Notes: generated by a model from the letters alone, not told the origin. A stretch of 64,000 nt of DNA from Marinibaculum sp040216765 (GCA_040216765.1 JAVJON010000029.1:62001-126000), one strand, 5' to 3'; shown: positions 39,845-49,481, counted from the stretch's first letter. Translations and numbers: made by a program.

Positions 39845-41619
39845 GCAGCCCGGCGGCAGCGGATTTCGACCCCGTGCTGATGGCGGTGCTGTCCAGCCGC
39901 TTCGAGGCGATCATCCGCGAGATGGTGAACACCGTGATGCGCGCGAGCCGCTCGTCGACGATCACCAATGCCCGCGACTTTTCCTGCGGCCTGCTGACCT
40001 ACGACCATCGCCTGGTCTGCGTGGAGGAGGCGATGCCGATCCACGTCACGGCGCTGGACCTGACCACCGGGCCGATCACGCGGCTGTTCGACGACGTGAA
40101 GGAAGGCGATGCCTTCTATTCCACCAGCCCCTATTACGGCGTCACCCACCATGCCGACATGACGGCCTGCGTGCCGGTGTTCTGCGACGGCGAGCCGCTG
40201 TTCTGGACCCTGGTGCGGTCGCACCATACCGATACCGGCGCGCACCTGCCGACGACGATGGATGCCTATTTCCGCACCGTCTACGAGGAGGGGCTGCACA
40301 TCCCGGCGCTGCGCTTCCAGGAGAACTATACCGACAAGGCCGACCTGATCCGGCTCTGCCGCGAGAATTTCCGGGTCAGCCATGTCTGGTACGGCGACTA
40401 TCGGGCACAGATGGCCGGCTGCCGCATCGGCGAGGCGCGGCTGAAGGACCTGGCGGCGCAGTACGGCATCGACCTGGTGAAGGCCTTCGTCGCCGCCTGG
40501 ATGGACTATGGCGAACGCCGCGCGATCGCCGCGATCCGGGAGCTGCCCGGCGGCACCTGGAGCCATACCTGCACCCACGACCCGATCCCCGGCGTGGCGG
40601 ATGCGGGCATCCCGATCACCGCCCATGTCACCGTCGACCCGGAGGAAGGCCTGGTCACCGTCGACCTGCGGGACAATCCGGACTGCGTGCCCGGCGGCGT
40701 GAACCTGTCGGAAGCCTGCGCCACCGGCTCCGGCCGGATCGGCGTGTTCTACAACCTGGACCCGACCATCCCGCACAATGCCGGCAGCGCGGGGCGGATC
40801 CGGGTGCTGCTGCGCGACGGCTGCGTGGTGGGGCGGCCGACCTACCCGGTCGGCACCTCCAACGCCACGATGGGGGTCAACGACCGCCTGATCAACGCCA
40901 TCCAGTCGGCTTTCGCCAGCATGGGGTCGCCCTACGGGCTGGCCGAGGGCGGCGTGGAGTTCGGCTGCAACATGGGGCTGCTTTCGGGCACCGACGACCG
41001 GCACGGCACGCCGCAGCCCTTCGTCGACGGGCTGTTCCTGGCCCTGGCCGGGGGGCCGGCGCTGCACGGCCATGACGGCTGGCTGACCTACGAGGCGCCG
41101 AATGGCGGCGGCATCCTCGCGCTCGACTCGGTGGAGACCGACGAGGCGAAGATCCCGGTGCTGGTGGAAAGCCGCCAGATCGCCCGCGATGCGATGGCGG
41201 CCGGGCAGTGGAACGGCGCGCCGGGGATGGAGGGGGCCTACCGGCCGCTGCGCGGGCCGATCACGGTTGCCTATTGCTCCGACGGCGAAGTCAATCCGTC
41301 GCGCGGCGTCCTGGGCGGCGGCGATGCCACGCCGGTGCGCAATGCCAAGCGCCTGGCCGATCGTTCGGAGCGGCAATTGCCGGGCTTCCACCTGGAAACC
41401 TGCGCGCCCGGCGAGGCCATGCTGTTCCGCACCGCGGGCGGCGGCGGCTATGGCGACCCGCACCTGCGCGACCCGGATGCGGTGGCGGCGGATGCGAACC
41501 GGCACTGGCTGAGCCCGGAGCGGGCGGCGGCGGTCTACGGCGTGGCGCTGCGCCTGGCCGCGAACGGCGTCGACTGGGAGGTGGACGAGGGCCGGACGGC
41601 GGTGCTGCGGGACGGCTGA
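39841..41619 (+). CDS. Hydantoinase/oxoprolinase subunit B (HyuB type)
   Basis: A 592-residue partner of HyuA. Characteristic segments are 'LMAVLSSRFEAIIREMVNTVMRASRS', 'DFSCGLLTYDHRLVCVEEAMPIH', 'GDAFYSTSPYYGVTHHADM' and the C-terminal 'GEAMLFRTAGGGGYGDP', which is nearly always present in hydantoinase B. The start overlaps HyuA's stop by 4 bases. It closes the long plus-strand catabolic array, and the 148-bp tandem repeats begin 25 bases after its stop. Confidence 0.93.
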   Translation: MSSPAAADFDPVLMAVLSSRFEAIIREMVNTVMRASRSSTITNARDFSCGLLTYDHRLVCVEEAMPIHVTALDLTTGPITRLFDDVKEGDAFYSTSPYYGVTHHADMTACVPVFCDGEPLFWTLVRSHHTDTGAHLPTTMDAYFRTVYEEGLHIPALRFQENYTDKADLIRLCRENFRVSHVWYGDYRAQMAGCRIGEARLKDLAAQYGIDLVKAFVAAWMDYGERRAIAAIRELPGGTWSHTCTHDPIPGVADAGIPITAHVTVDPEEGLVTVDLRDNPDCVPGGVNLSEACATGSGRIGVFYNLDPTIPHNAGSAGRIRVLLRDGCVVGRPTYPVGTSNATMGVNDRLINAIQSAFASMGSPYGLAEGGVEFGCNMGLLSGTDDRHGTPQPFVDGLFLALAGGPALHGHDGWLTYEAPNGGGILALDSVETDEAKIPVLVESRQIARDAMAAGQWNGAPGMEGAYRPLRGPITVAYCSDGEVNPSRGVLGGGDATPVRNAKRLADRSERQLPGFHLETCAPGEAMLFRTAGGGGYGDPHLRDPDAVAADANRHWLSPERAAAVYGVALRLAANGVDWEVDEGRTAVLRDG

Positions 41620-41644
41620 GGCGCCACCGCGCCGGCGCTATCGG

Positions 41645-42060
41645 CCCCGGCTCGGGGGCCGGGGCGACGTCCGGTTCAGGATCTCGCGGCAAGCTCCCCC
41701 CGTGCCGTCACCCCGGCCTGCGTGCCGGGATCCATGGCTGGAGGCTGCCGCCGCACGGCCTCGCCGCAACGCCCCGCCGTTTGCGCCATGGGCCCCGGCT
41801 CTGGGGCCGGGGCGACATCCGGTTCCGGATCTCGCGGCAAGCTCCTGCCGCGCCGTCATCCCGGCCTGCGCGCCGGGATCCATGTCTGGAGGCTGCCGCC
41901 GCGCGGCCGCGCCGCATTGCCCCGCCGTTTGCGCCATGGGCCCCGGCTCGGGGGCCGGGAAGACGTCCGGTTCCGGATCTCGCGGCACCCCTCCCGCGCC
42001 GTCATCCCGGCCTGCGCGCCGGGATCCATGGCTGGAGGCTGCCGCCGCGCAACCTCGCCG
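41645..42060. repeat. 148-bp tandem repeat, about 2.8 copies
   Basis: Three tandem units start at 41645, 41793 and 41941, exactly 148 bases apart. Each begins CCCCGGCTC, contains a GC-rich inverted stretch (CCCGGCCTGCGCGCCGGGA in copies 2 and 3), and ends TTTGCGCCATGGG in copies 1 and 2. Copies differ by scattered substitutions. The third loses a few bases and stops after about 120. No start codon or RNA gene is apparent. It separates the plus-strand hyuB from a minus-strand gene, so it could act as a bidirectional terminator or a protein-binding array. Confidence 0.9.
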
Positions 42061-42155
42061 AGGTGACGATCTTCCTCACCGACGAGAGCCTGTTGCCGGG
42101 CTTCATGCAGGCCGCCGCCGATGCGCTTCCCGCGCCGGCGCGCGAGGCGGAGGGG
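42061..42155. other. Intergenic stretch after the 148-bp repeats
   Basis: About 95 bases with codon-like GC3 pattern (reading VTIFLTDESLLPGF) but no start, so possibly the remains of a gene. Nothing functional is recognised. Confidence 0.3.
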
Positions 42156-42608
42156 CTAGTCCTCCATCGCCGGCGCCAGTGCGATCCTGCCATCGGCGTC
42201 GACGGTGACCCGCAGCGCGTGCTTCTCGATGTCGACACTGCTCACGAAGATCTCGCTCTCCAGAACCGCCTGCTGCAGGTACTGGCCGTCATCGACCCGC
42301 GAGACATAGACGAAGTTGTCCAGCGGGAACTTGACCTTGCCGTCCTCCCGTTTCGCCACGATCCAGGTGACGCCGGGCTCGATCCGCTGGTCCCGAGCGC
42401 CGGCCGGGACGGTGGCGCTGCGCGGCGCCGTCAGCGCGACCCCGGGCAGGGCGGTCTGCCAGGTCAGGGTCACCGGCTTGTCGCTGAAATTGCTGGCCAG
42501 GATCGGCGGGTCGACCAGTTTCCCCAGGATCAGCGAGGCATGGGCTCCACCCCCGGCGAGCAGGGGCAGGAGCAGCAGCAGCAGCAGAAGGCGCAATCGA
42601 CGGGGCAT
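42156..42608 (-). CDS. Small secreted/periplasmic protein of unknown function
   Basis: A 150-residue protein with a strong signal peptide (MPRRLRLLLLLLLLPLLAGG, cleavage after AHA near residue 24). The remaining 125 residues look beta-rich ('KPVTLTWQTALPGVALTA', 'FPLDNFVYVSRVDDGQYL', 'HALRVTVDADGRIAL'), like an immunoglobulin-like or jelly-roll periplasmic domain. No cysteines occur in the mature part. Start ATG 42608 with AAGGAA upstream. It stands between hyuB (convergent) and the acyl-CoA dehydrogenase gene. Role unknown. Confidence 0.65.
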   Translation of the reverse strand: MPRRLRLLLLLLLLPLLAGGGAHASLILGKLVDPPILASNFSDKPVTLTWQTALPGVALTAPRSATVPAGARDQRIEPGVTWIVAKREDGKVKFPLDNFVYVSRVDDGQYLQQAVLESEIFVSSVDIEKHALRVTVDADGRIALAPAMED

Positions 42609-42724
42609 TGGCTCTAATTCCTTGGCTAGACGGGCCTTGGCGAGTCGGGCCGGCGGGTGGATCTGGGCCGCGGCACAGGCTAGCACAGCCGAGGCTGGTG
42701 TCGCGCCGCCATCCGCGCCCGCCC

Positions 42725-43921
42725 TCAATACGACCGCGGCATGCCCAGCACGTGCTGGCCCAGATAGGCCAGGATCAGGTTGGTGGAGATCGGCGCGATG
42801 CGCTGCAGGCGGCAGTCCCGCCATTTCCGCTCGATATCGTATTCCCGTGCCATCGAGAATCCGCCGAAGGTCTGCATGCAGGCCTCGGCGGCGTTCCAGG
42901 CGGCTTCCGCCGAGAGCAGCTTGGCGGTGTTCGCCTCCTCGCCGCAGGGGGCGCCGGTCTCGTACAGCGCGGCGGCCGCGCGGGTCACCAGGTCGGCGGC
43001 CTTCCATTCCGCATAGGCCCGCGCGATCGGGAACTGGATCCCCTGGTTGGCGCCGATCGGCCGGCCGAACACCACGCGCTCGCTGGCATAATCGGCCGCG
43101 CGCCGCAGGAAGAACCGGGCATCGCCCAGGCTCTCCGCCGAGGTCAGCACGCGTTCCGCGTTCATGCCGGTCATGATGTAGCGCAGGCCCTGGCCTTCCT
43201 CGCCGATCCGGTTCGCCACCGGCACCCGAAGGTCGTCGATGAACACCTCGTTGGTCTGGTGGTTGATCATCGTGTCGATGCGGCGAAGGGTGACGCCGTT
43301 GCCGACCGCCTGCTTCATGTCGACCAGCAGCACCGACAGGCCGTCGGAACGCTTCTTCACCGCCTCCACCGGGGTGGTGCGCACCAGCAGCAGCATCAGG
43401 TCGGACTTGTGCGCCCGCGAGGTCCAGAGCTTCTGGCCGTTCACCACGTAATGGTCGCCGTCGCGCACCGCGCGGGTCTTCAGCTGGGTGGTGTCGGACC
43501 CGGTCGTCGGCTCGGTCACCGCGAAGGCCTGGAAGCGGATCGCGCCGGATGCGATGCCGGGCAGCCAGCGCGCCTTCTGCTCCGCGCTGCCGTGGCGCAG
43601 CATCGTGCCCATCATGTACATCTGGGCATGGCAGGCGCCCGCGCTGCAGCCCGAGGCGTGGATCTCCTCCAGGATCACGCTGCCGGCGCGCAGCGGCAGG
43701 CCCGCGCCGCCATACTCCTCCGGGATCAGCGCACCCAGGAACCCGGCCTCGGTAAGGGCGGCCACGAAATCCTCGGCATAGCCGTCGGTCTTCTCCAGCT
43801 CTCGCCAGTATTCGCCGGGAAAGCCCTTGCAGATCGCGCGCACCGCGTCGCGGATCTCGCGGTAATCCTCGCCCAGGGTCAGGCTGGGCAGGTCCTGCCC
43901 CGGGCCGTCATGGATGTTCAT
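42725..43921 (-). CDS. Acyl-CoA dehydrogenase
   Basis: A 398-residue flavoprotein with the full family fold: FAD/substrate-binding 'FAVTEPTTGSDTTQLKTRA', 'YVVNGQKLWTSRAHKSD', and the C-terminal 'QTFGGFSMAREYDIERKWRD' region, in which the Glu of REYDIER is at the usual catalytic-base position. Start ATG 43921 after GGGAGGGACGG. It precedes an enoyl-CoA hydratase gene by 13 bases, giving the first two steps of a beta-oxidation-like sequence. Chain type of the acyl-CoA is not clear. Confidence 0.93.
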   Translation of the reverse strand: MNIHDGPGQDLPSLTLGEDYREIRDAVRAICKGFPGEYWRELEKTDGYAEDFVAALTEAGFLGALIPEEYGGAGLPLRAGSVILEEIHASGCSAGACHAQMYMMGTMLRHGSAEQKARWLPGIASGAIRFQAFAVTEPTTGSDTTQLKTRAVRDGDHYVVNGQKLWTSRAHKSDLMLLLVRTTPVEAVKKRSDGLSVLLVDMKQAVGNGVTLRRIDTMINHQTNEVFIDDLRVPVANRIGEEGQGLRYIMTGMNAERVLTSAESLGDARFFLRRAADYASERVVFGRPIGANQGIQFPIARAYAEWKAADLVTRAAAALYETGAPCGEEANTAKLLSAEAAWNAAEACMQTFGGFSMAREYDIERKWRDCRLQRIAPISTNLILAYLGQHVLGMPRSY

Positions 43922-43934
43922 CGCCGTCCCTCCC

Positions 43935-44726
43935 TCAACGCCCCTTGAAGCGGGGCGCGCGCTTCTCGTTGAACGCGTTCACGCCTTCGTGCCGGTCCTC
44001 CGTGACCACCGTGCGGTTATAGGCCTCGACCTCGATCGACAGGCCGGTGCGCAGGTCGCATTGCAGGCCGCCATGCACCGCCTTCTTGATCTGCCGCACC
44101 GACACCGGCGCATTGGCCGCGATCCTCGCGGCGATCTCCATGGCCCGCGGCCGCAGGGCCTCGGGCGGCACCACCTCGTTCACCATGCCCCAGCGCAGCG
44201 CCTCCTCGGCGGTGAAGCTGTCGCCGGTCAGCAGAAGCTGTTTGGCGCGGCGCGCGCCGACGGCGCGCGGCAGGTTCTGGGTGCCGCCCGCGCCGGGCAT
44301 GATGCCGCGCATCACCTCCGGCTGGCCGAAGCGGGCATGGCTGGCCGCGATAATGAAGTCGCAGCACAGCGCCATCTCGCAGCCGCCGCCCAAGGCCGCG
44401 CCGTTCACCGCGGCGATCACCGGCACGGCGGCGTGCAGGATGGCATAGGCGGCCTCCTCGATGATGGCATGCTGCAGGCGCCAGTCCTCGTCGGACATGC
44501 CCTGGCGTTCCTTCAGGTCGCCGCCTGCGGAAAAGGCGGCATCCCCGGTGCCGGTCAGCACGATGCAGCGCAACGCGCCCGGGGTGAAGGCCAGCGGGCC
44601 GAACAGGGCCCGCAGGTCGCGGCAGGTCTGGGTGTTGATCGCGTTGCGCACCTGCGGGCGGTTGAAGGCCACCAGCAGGATGCCGGAGCCGCGATCCTCG
44701 ACCGCCAGGGTCTCGTAGTCCTGCAT
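43935..44726 (-). CDS. Enoyl-CoA hydratase/isomerase-family protein
   Basis: A 263-residue crotonase-fold protein. Oxyanion-hole segments are 'AFSAGGDLKER' and 'NGAALGGGCEMALCCDF', and 'FGQPEVMRGIMPGAGGTQNLPRAVG' carries the acidic residue in the usual place. Start ATG 44726 after GGAGG. Acts on the enoyl-CoA made by the upstream acyl-CoA dehydrogenase partner (adjacent, same strand). With the feruloyl-CoA-synthase-like ligase nearby it could instead hydrate and cleave an aromatic enoyl-CoA, as in ferulate degradation. Confidence 0.9.
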   Translation of the reverse strand: MQDYETLAVEDRGSGILLVAFNRPQVRNAINTQTCRDLRALFGPLAFTPGALRCIVLTGTGDAAFSAGGDLKERQGMSDEDWRLQHAIIEEAAYAILHAAVPVIAAVNGAALGGGCEMALCCDFIIAASHARFGQPEVMRGIMPGAGGTQNLPRAVGARRAKQLLLTGDSFTAEEALRWGMVNEVVPPEALRPRAMEIAARIAANAPVSVRQIKKAVHGGLQCDLRTGLSIEVEAYNRTVVTEDRHEGVNAFNEKRAPRFKGR

Positions 44727-44784
44727 CGCCCGTCCTCCGCCTCTGTTCCTCGTCCTGGGCCGGCGGCCTGCCGGGGCCGGCCGG

Positions 44785-45852
44785 TCACACCGAAAGGTGG
44801 CGCAGCCAGTTTTCGTACCGGCGGTCGATGCCGTCGCCGGCCCGGGCGGTGGCCGGCGGTGCGCCGGACTGCCGGATGTCGTTCGGCGCGATCCCGTAGC
44901 GGGCGCGGAAGGCCCGGCTGAACGCCGTATCGTTGGCATAGCCCGCGGCCATCGCCACCTCGTGGATCGTGCGCGCATGGCCATGCCGGTCGGTCAGGGC
45001 CAGCAGGGCCCGGCGCAACCGGCGTTCGCGGACATAGCTGGCGACCCCGCCATAGCTCTCGAACAGCGCGTAGAGCTTGCTGCGCGAGACACCGGCCTGG
45101 CGGGCGATCCAGTCCGCCGACAGGGCCGGGTCGGACAGATGGCCCTCGATGAACCGGCGAAGCCGGCCGAGCTGGGCCAGGCCCACGCCCTCCCGGATGC
45201 CGGGATCGTCGCCCAGGGCGGCGTTCAGGCAGGCGGCCGCCAGGCTCGCGGTTGCCGGGGCGATCTCGACCGCCTGCTGCGCCGTCATCGCCGGCGCCAG
45301 GCGCTTGAGCGACAGCATATGGTCGCGCAGCAGGTTCACCATCGGCTCGCCGCCGTGCAGCACCCGCATATGCTGGTCGTCGGCGGCGCGCAGGCGGTCC
45401 TGCAGCATGTCGCGCGGGACGATCAGCGACATGTTGGCGAAGTCGGTGGTGGCCGTCCGCACCTCGCGGGCCAGGTCGAAGACCACCAGGCCGTTCTCGG
45501 GGATCCGGACGGTGCCGCCGGCGCCTTCCCACTGCATCGTGCCATGCTCGAAGAGCTGCACCATGTAGTGGTCCATTCCGTCCTGCGCCATCAGCCGGGC
45601 GGTGCGGTCCCAGTCCTGCGCGCGGGTCTGGGTGCGCGCCAGCATGATCGGCCCGAACATGTTGGCGTCGATCTCGGCATGGAATCGGTCCCGCCGGACA
45701 TCGGCATCGGCCTCGACCTCGAAGATGCAGGAGATGCTGTCGCGCCAGAACGCGAAGGCATCGCCGCCATCCAGGGCAGCGGTGGAGAATACCGCGTGCG
45801 GCACGGGGGCCGCCGCAGCGGAGGCTGGCACCGGCCCGCTATCCGCCGTCAC
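44785..45852 (-). CDS. AraC-family transcriptional regulator
   Basis: A 355-residue regulator of the AraC type, with an N-terminal cupin-like ligand-binding domain ('AFAFWRDSISCIFEVEADAD', as in the AraC-binding-like group) and a C-terminal double helix-turn-helix (residues 245-345). The second motif is 'TIHEVAMAAGYANDTAFSRAFRARYGIAPNDIRQ'. Start is GTG at 45852. It sits between the enoyl-CoA hydratase and amidase genes on the same strand and likely activates one or both in response to a pathway intermediate. Confidence 0.9.
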   Translation of the reverse strand: MTADSGPVPASAAAAPVPHAVFSTAALDGGDAFAFWRDSISCIFEVEADADVRRDRFHAEIDANMFGPIMLARTQTRAQDWDRTARLMAQDGMDHYMVQLFEHGTMQWEGAGGTVRIPENGLVVFDLAREVRTATTDFANMSLIVPRDMLQDRLRAADDQHMRVLHGGEPMVNLLRDHMLSLKRLAPAMTAQQAVEIAPATASLAAACLNAALGDDPGIREGVGLAQLGRLRRFIEGHLSDPALSADWIARQAGVSRSKLYALFESYGGVASYVRERRLRRALLALTDRHGHARTIHEVAMAAGYANDTAFSRAFRARYGIAPNDIRQSGAPPATARAGDGIDRRYENWLRHLSV

Positions 45853-45921
45853 GGCACCGTCACCGGCCGGACATGGATGGCGGGCATCTGGCCATCTGGC
45901 TGCGCCATCTGTCGTGCGGGG

Positions 45922-47391
45922 CTATTCGTACCCCTTCGGGGGCACGAAGCCGCCGATCTCCTCGGCCAGCAGCTGGGCGAAGGCGATCGGGGTATAATCC
46001 TCCAGCCGCGGGCCGATGATCTGCAGGCCCACGGGCAGGCCGGCATAGTCGGAGCCGCCGGCCGCCTGGCCGATCGGCGCGACGGTGGCCGGCAGGTAGG
46101 GCAGGCCGGCGATGCCGGCCCAGAACAGCTGGTCGTTATAGTCCTCGGCCTTGCCGTTCACGGTGATGGTGCGCTCCTCGCGGGGCTTCTCCTGGTCGTG
46201 GCGGAATGCCGGGGTGGCCGCGGCCGGGCAGATCAGCACGTCGAAATCCTTGAACCAGGCCTCCCAGGCACGCTGGATCAGGGCGCGATCCTCCACCGCC
46301 TCGGCCCATTGCCGGTAGTCCTGCACCGTGGCGCGCAGCACCCCGGCGCGATAGCTGTGGTCGTCCGGCGCCAGGTTCGGCACTTCCGCCTTTGCCGCGT
46401 CATAGCCGGCCTGCGGCCCGCCGGCATGGGTGACGGCGCGGAACAGCTGGACATAGCGGGCATGGGAATGCGCCAGGTCGACATCCGGCGCCGCGCCCTC
46501 CTGCACCCGCGCGCCGACCTTGCCCAGGGCGGCGACCACGGCGGCGATCCGGTCGGTGATGCTGCGGTCCACGGCACAGCAGGCATGGTCGTACATCACG
46601 CCCACCCGGAAATCGCGCAGCCGGTCCCAGCGCGGCTTCGGCAGCTCCAGCGACCAGGCGACCGCATCGTGCGGCGCCGGCCCGGCCAGCACGCCCATCG
46701 CCACCGCCAGGTCCTCGGCACTGCGGCCCATCGGGCCGACCACGGCGATGTCGGCCGAGGCGTTCCGCCCCGGCGGGCGCTGGCCGATCGTCGGGATGAT
46801 CTCCCAGGTCGGCTTGTGCCCGTAGACGCCGCAATAATGCGACGGGTTGCGGATCGAAGCGCCGATATCGCTGCCCAGCTCCAGCCCGGTCAGGCCGGCG
46901 GCCAGGGCCGCGGCCGAGCCGCCGGAGGAGCCGCCGGGCCCGCGCGCGACATCCCAGGGATTGTTGGTCGTGCCGTAGATCTCGTTGAAGGTCTGCCAGT
47001 CCACCAGCCCGGTCGGCACGTTGGTCTTGCCGAACACCACCGCGCCGGCATTGATCAGGCGATGCACCGCCACGGCGTTGCGGCTGGGCCGGTTGTCGCG
47101 CCATTCGGTGCGGCCCCAGGTGGTCGGCGTGCCGACCAGGTCGAAGGCCTCCTTCACGGTCGTCGGCACGCCATGCAGCGGCCCCCAGATCTCGCCATCC
47201 GCCAGGGCCTCGTCGGCGGCGGTGGCGCGTTCCTGCGCCTGCTCCGCCTGCAGGGCGACGATCGCATTGATCTGCGGGTCGAACCGCTCGATCCGCTGCA
47301 GGTAGAGCGCGAGGACCTCGCGGGCGGAAATGCTGCGCTCGCGGATGGCCGTGGCGATGTCCACGGCGGAGAGATAGGCGAGATCCTTCAT
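45922..47391 (-). CDS. Amidase-signature-family amidase
   Basis: A 489-residue amidase with an intact Ser-cisSer-Lys triad: Lys80 (PTTVKEAFD), cis-Ser155/156 (GPGGSSGGSAAAL) and nucleophile Ser179 (GSDIGASIRNP, with Ala instead of the usual second Gly). Start ATG 47391 after GGGAGCGACAG; an upstream start at 47424 lacks a ribosome site. It hydrolyses a linear or aryl amide. Context with a feruloyl-CoA-like ligase and beta-oxidation enzymes suggests release of a carboxylic acid that is then activated to CoA thioester. Confidence 0.92.
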   Translation of the reverse strand: MKDLAYLSAVDIATAIRERSISAREVLALYLQRIERFDPQINAIVALQAEQAQERATAADEALADGEIWGPLHGVPTTVKEAFDLVGTPTTWGRTEWRDNRPSRNAVAVHRLINAGAVVFGKTNVPTGLVDWQTFNEIYGTTNNPWDVARGPGGSSGGSAAALAAGLTGLELGSDIGASIRNPSHYCGVYGHKPTWEIIPTIGQRPPGRNASADIAVVGPMGRSAEDLAVAMGVLAGPAPHDAVAWSLELPKPRWDRLRDFRVGVMYDHACCAVDRSITDRIAAVVAALGKVGARVQEGAAPDVDLAHSHARYVQLFRAVTHAGGPQAGYDAAKAEVPNLAPDDHSYRAGVLRATVQDYRQWAEAVEDRALIQRAWEAWFKDFDVLICPAAATPAFRHDQEKPREERTITVNGKAEDYNDQLFWAGIAGLPYLPATVAPIGQAAGGSDYAGLPVGLQIIGPRLEDYTPIAFAQLLAEEIGGFVPPKGYE

Positions 47392-47498
47392 CTGTCGCTC
47401 CCGGTCTGCAACGCTACGCTGCACTCAAAAACATTCATCTGCCGGCAAACCGTTCCCGGCTGCCGGCACTCCCGCTGCCTGCATTCCGGGGCCTGCCG

Positions 47499-49430
47499 CT
47501 AATCGATGAGCAGCAGCCGGCCGCCGTCAAGCTCGCATTCCGCTTCGGCCTCATAAAGCCGCGCGACGAGGTCGCCCCGCCGCTCCAGCACCGCGCGCTG
47601 GTTGACATAGCCCTTGTCGGTGATCTCCCCGCCGTCGATATCGGGCGGCGCGGTCATCAGCAGCACGCGGCGGATCCGCATGCTGGAGCCGCCGGCAGCG
47701 CCGTTATGCGCGGCCAGCCGCTGCCGGATATGCGCGGCCACACCCGCGTCGGAAACCGCGTCGGCCGGGCCCTGCAGGGCGCCGGGCCGGGCCGCGATCT
47801 CGCGACAGCCCGCCAGGGCGGGCCAGGCCAGCAGGCCGATATAGGGCCGGTCATGCCCGGTCACCACCGCGTCCTGCAGGGCCGGCGCCGCGGCGCCCAC
47901 GGCAGCCACCCGCAGCGGACCCACGCTCACCCAGGTGCCGGTGTCGAGCTTGAAATCCTCCACCACCCGGCCGTCGAAGATCAGCCCCCTGTCCGGGTCC
48001 TCCGGGTCGACGAAGCGGGCGGCATCGCCGATCCGGTAGAACCCCTCCTCGTCGAAGGCGGCCTCGGTCAGGTCGGGGCGCTTCAGGTAGCCCGGCGTGA
48101 CGATCGGCCCGCGCACCCGGATCTCCAGCTTGCCGCCGGCCGGCACCAGCTTCAGCTCGACGCCGGGATAGGGCAGGCCGATCAGGCCGGAGCGCTCGCT
48201 CGCCCAGTGGGTGTTGGTGGCGGTCGGCGCCGTCTCGGTGGAGCCCCAGCCGGTATAGATCACGATGCGCTCGCCCACCGTGCGCACCGCCAGTTCCTGG
48301 ATCCGGTCGAACAGCGCCTGCGACAGGGCGGCGCCGCCATAGCCGATGCGCTGCACCCGGTCGAACAGGGCATGGGCCAGCTCGTCATCCTCTTCCAGTG
48401 CCGGGACCAGCATGGCATAGGCCACCGGCACGTTGAGATAGCCGGTGGGCCGGATCTCGCGCAGGTTCTGCAGGCTGATCCAGAACAGTTCCGGGGTCGG
48501 CCGGCCGTCGTCGATATACAGGGTGCCGCCGGCGGACATCACCCCGTTGACGTTCATGTTGCCGCCATAGGTGTGGTTCCAGGGCAGCCAGTCCAGGATC
48601 ACCGGCGGCTGCGACGGGTCCGGCGGCAGGACGGTCTGCGCCATCGCCTGGTTGGCGCACATCATCCGGTGGGTGTTGATCACCGCCTTCGGCATGCCGG
48701 TGGAGCCGGAGGTCAGCAGGTATTTCGCCACCGTGTCCGGGCCCAGCGCGGCCAGCGTGGCCGCGACCTCCGGCCCCGGCTCGACCGCCGCCAGGTCGTC
48801 GAAGGACAGGCTGTCGATCGCCGGGTCCGGGTCGCCGGCATGGACCAGGATCGTGCCGGGCGGCATGACCTCAAGGGCCCGGCGGAACTGGCGGGCCGAC
48901 TGCGCCATCACCAGGCGCGGCGCGATCAGCTCCACCGCATGGCGCAGCTTGCCCAGGTCCTGCGACATCAGGGAATAGGCGGGCGAGACCGGGGCGGCGA
49001 TCATGCCCGCCGCCATCGTGCCCAGGGTCATCAGGGCATGTTCCAGGCTGTTGCCGGACAGGATCATCACCGCGTCGCCCGGCCGCAGGCCGCGCTGCAG
49101 CAGCGCCTGGCCGACCGCCTGCGCAGCCCGCCAGACCTGCGCATAGCTCAGCTTGCGCCAGGGGCCCAGCTGCCGGCCCTCCGCCGGGGCGCGCTGGCAC
49201 AGGAACGGCCGGTCCGGCGCCGCGTCCGCCGAGCGCTCCAGGAAGCGCAGGACGTGCCGCTCGTAGGTGCCCAGGCGATGGGCGGAGCGCAGCACCATGG
49301 TGCCGTCGGCGCGGCGCTCCAGCTCCGCCTGCGGCGGCAGGAAGTTCACCGGCCGGAACGGCGCGTCGCGGAACGATCGCGGTGCGGCGGGCGGCTGTGC
49401 GCTGGGCGATGTCGGCTGGGCCTGGGACAT
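47499..49430 (-). CDS. Feruloyl-CoA-synthase-like acyl-CoA ligase
   Basis: A 643-residue ANL-superfamily adenylating enzyme. The phosphate-binding motif 'KYLLTSGSTGMPKAVINTH', 'VIYTGWGSTETAPTAT' (A5) and 'FDGRVVEDFKLDTGTWVSVG' (A8 hinge) are intact, as is the catalytic Lys near the end ('GEITDKGYVNQ'). Order, length and the 'LDWLPWNHTYGGN' segment match feruloyl-CoA synthases, though substrate preference may differ. Likely forms an aromatic or alkenoic CoA thioester for the acyl-CoA dehydrogenase and hydratase encoded downstream. Confidence 0.88.
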   Translation of the reverse strand: MSQAQPTSPSAQPPAAPRSFRDAPFRPVNFLPPQAELERRADGTMVLRSAHRLGTYERHVLRFLERSADAAPDRPFLCQRAPAEGRQLGPWRKLSYAQVWRAAQAVGQALLQRGLRPGDAVMILSGNSLEHALMTLGTMAAGMIAAPVSPAYSLMSQDLGKLRHAVELIAPRLVMAQSARQFRRALEVMPPGTILVHAGDPDPAIDSLSFDDLAAVEPGPEVAATLAALGPDTVAKYLLTSGSTGMPKAVINTHRMMCANQAMAQTVLPPDPSQPPVILDWLPWNHTYGGNMNVNGVMSAGGTLYIDDGRPTPELFWISLQNLREIRPTGYLNVPVAYAMLVPALEEDDELAHALFDRVQRIGYGGAALSQALFDRIQELAVRTVGERIVIYTGWGSTETAPTATNTHWASERSGLIGLPYPGVELKLVPAGGKLEIRVRGPIVTPGYLKRPDLTEAAFDEEGFYRIGDAARFVDPEDPDRGLIFDGRVVEDFKLDTGTWVSVGPLRVAAVGAAAPALQDAVVTGHDRPYIGLLAWPALAGCREIAARPGALQGPADAVSDAGVAAHIRQRLAAHNGAAGGSSMRIRRVLLMTAPPDIDGGEITDKGYVNQRAVLERRGDLVARLYEAEAECELDGGRLLLID

Positions 49431-49481
49431 GCTGACGGGGAACTCCGGATGCGATGCGTATGGCGGCGAAACGGGGCCGGC

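Noticed and set aside
41645..42060. Possible CRISPR array
   Set aside because: The unit is 148 bp, the copies are contiguous and there are no unique spacers or cas genes.
42156..42608. Lipoprotein assignment for the small secreted protein
   Set aside because: No lipobox Cys after the hydrophobic stretch; the cleavage site reads AHA-S.
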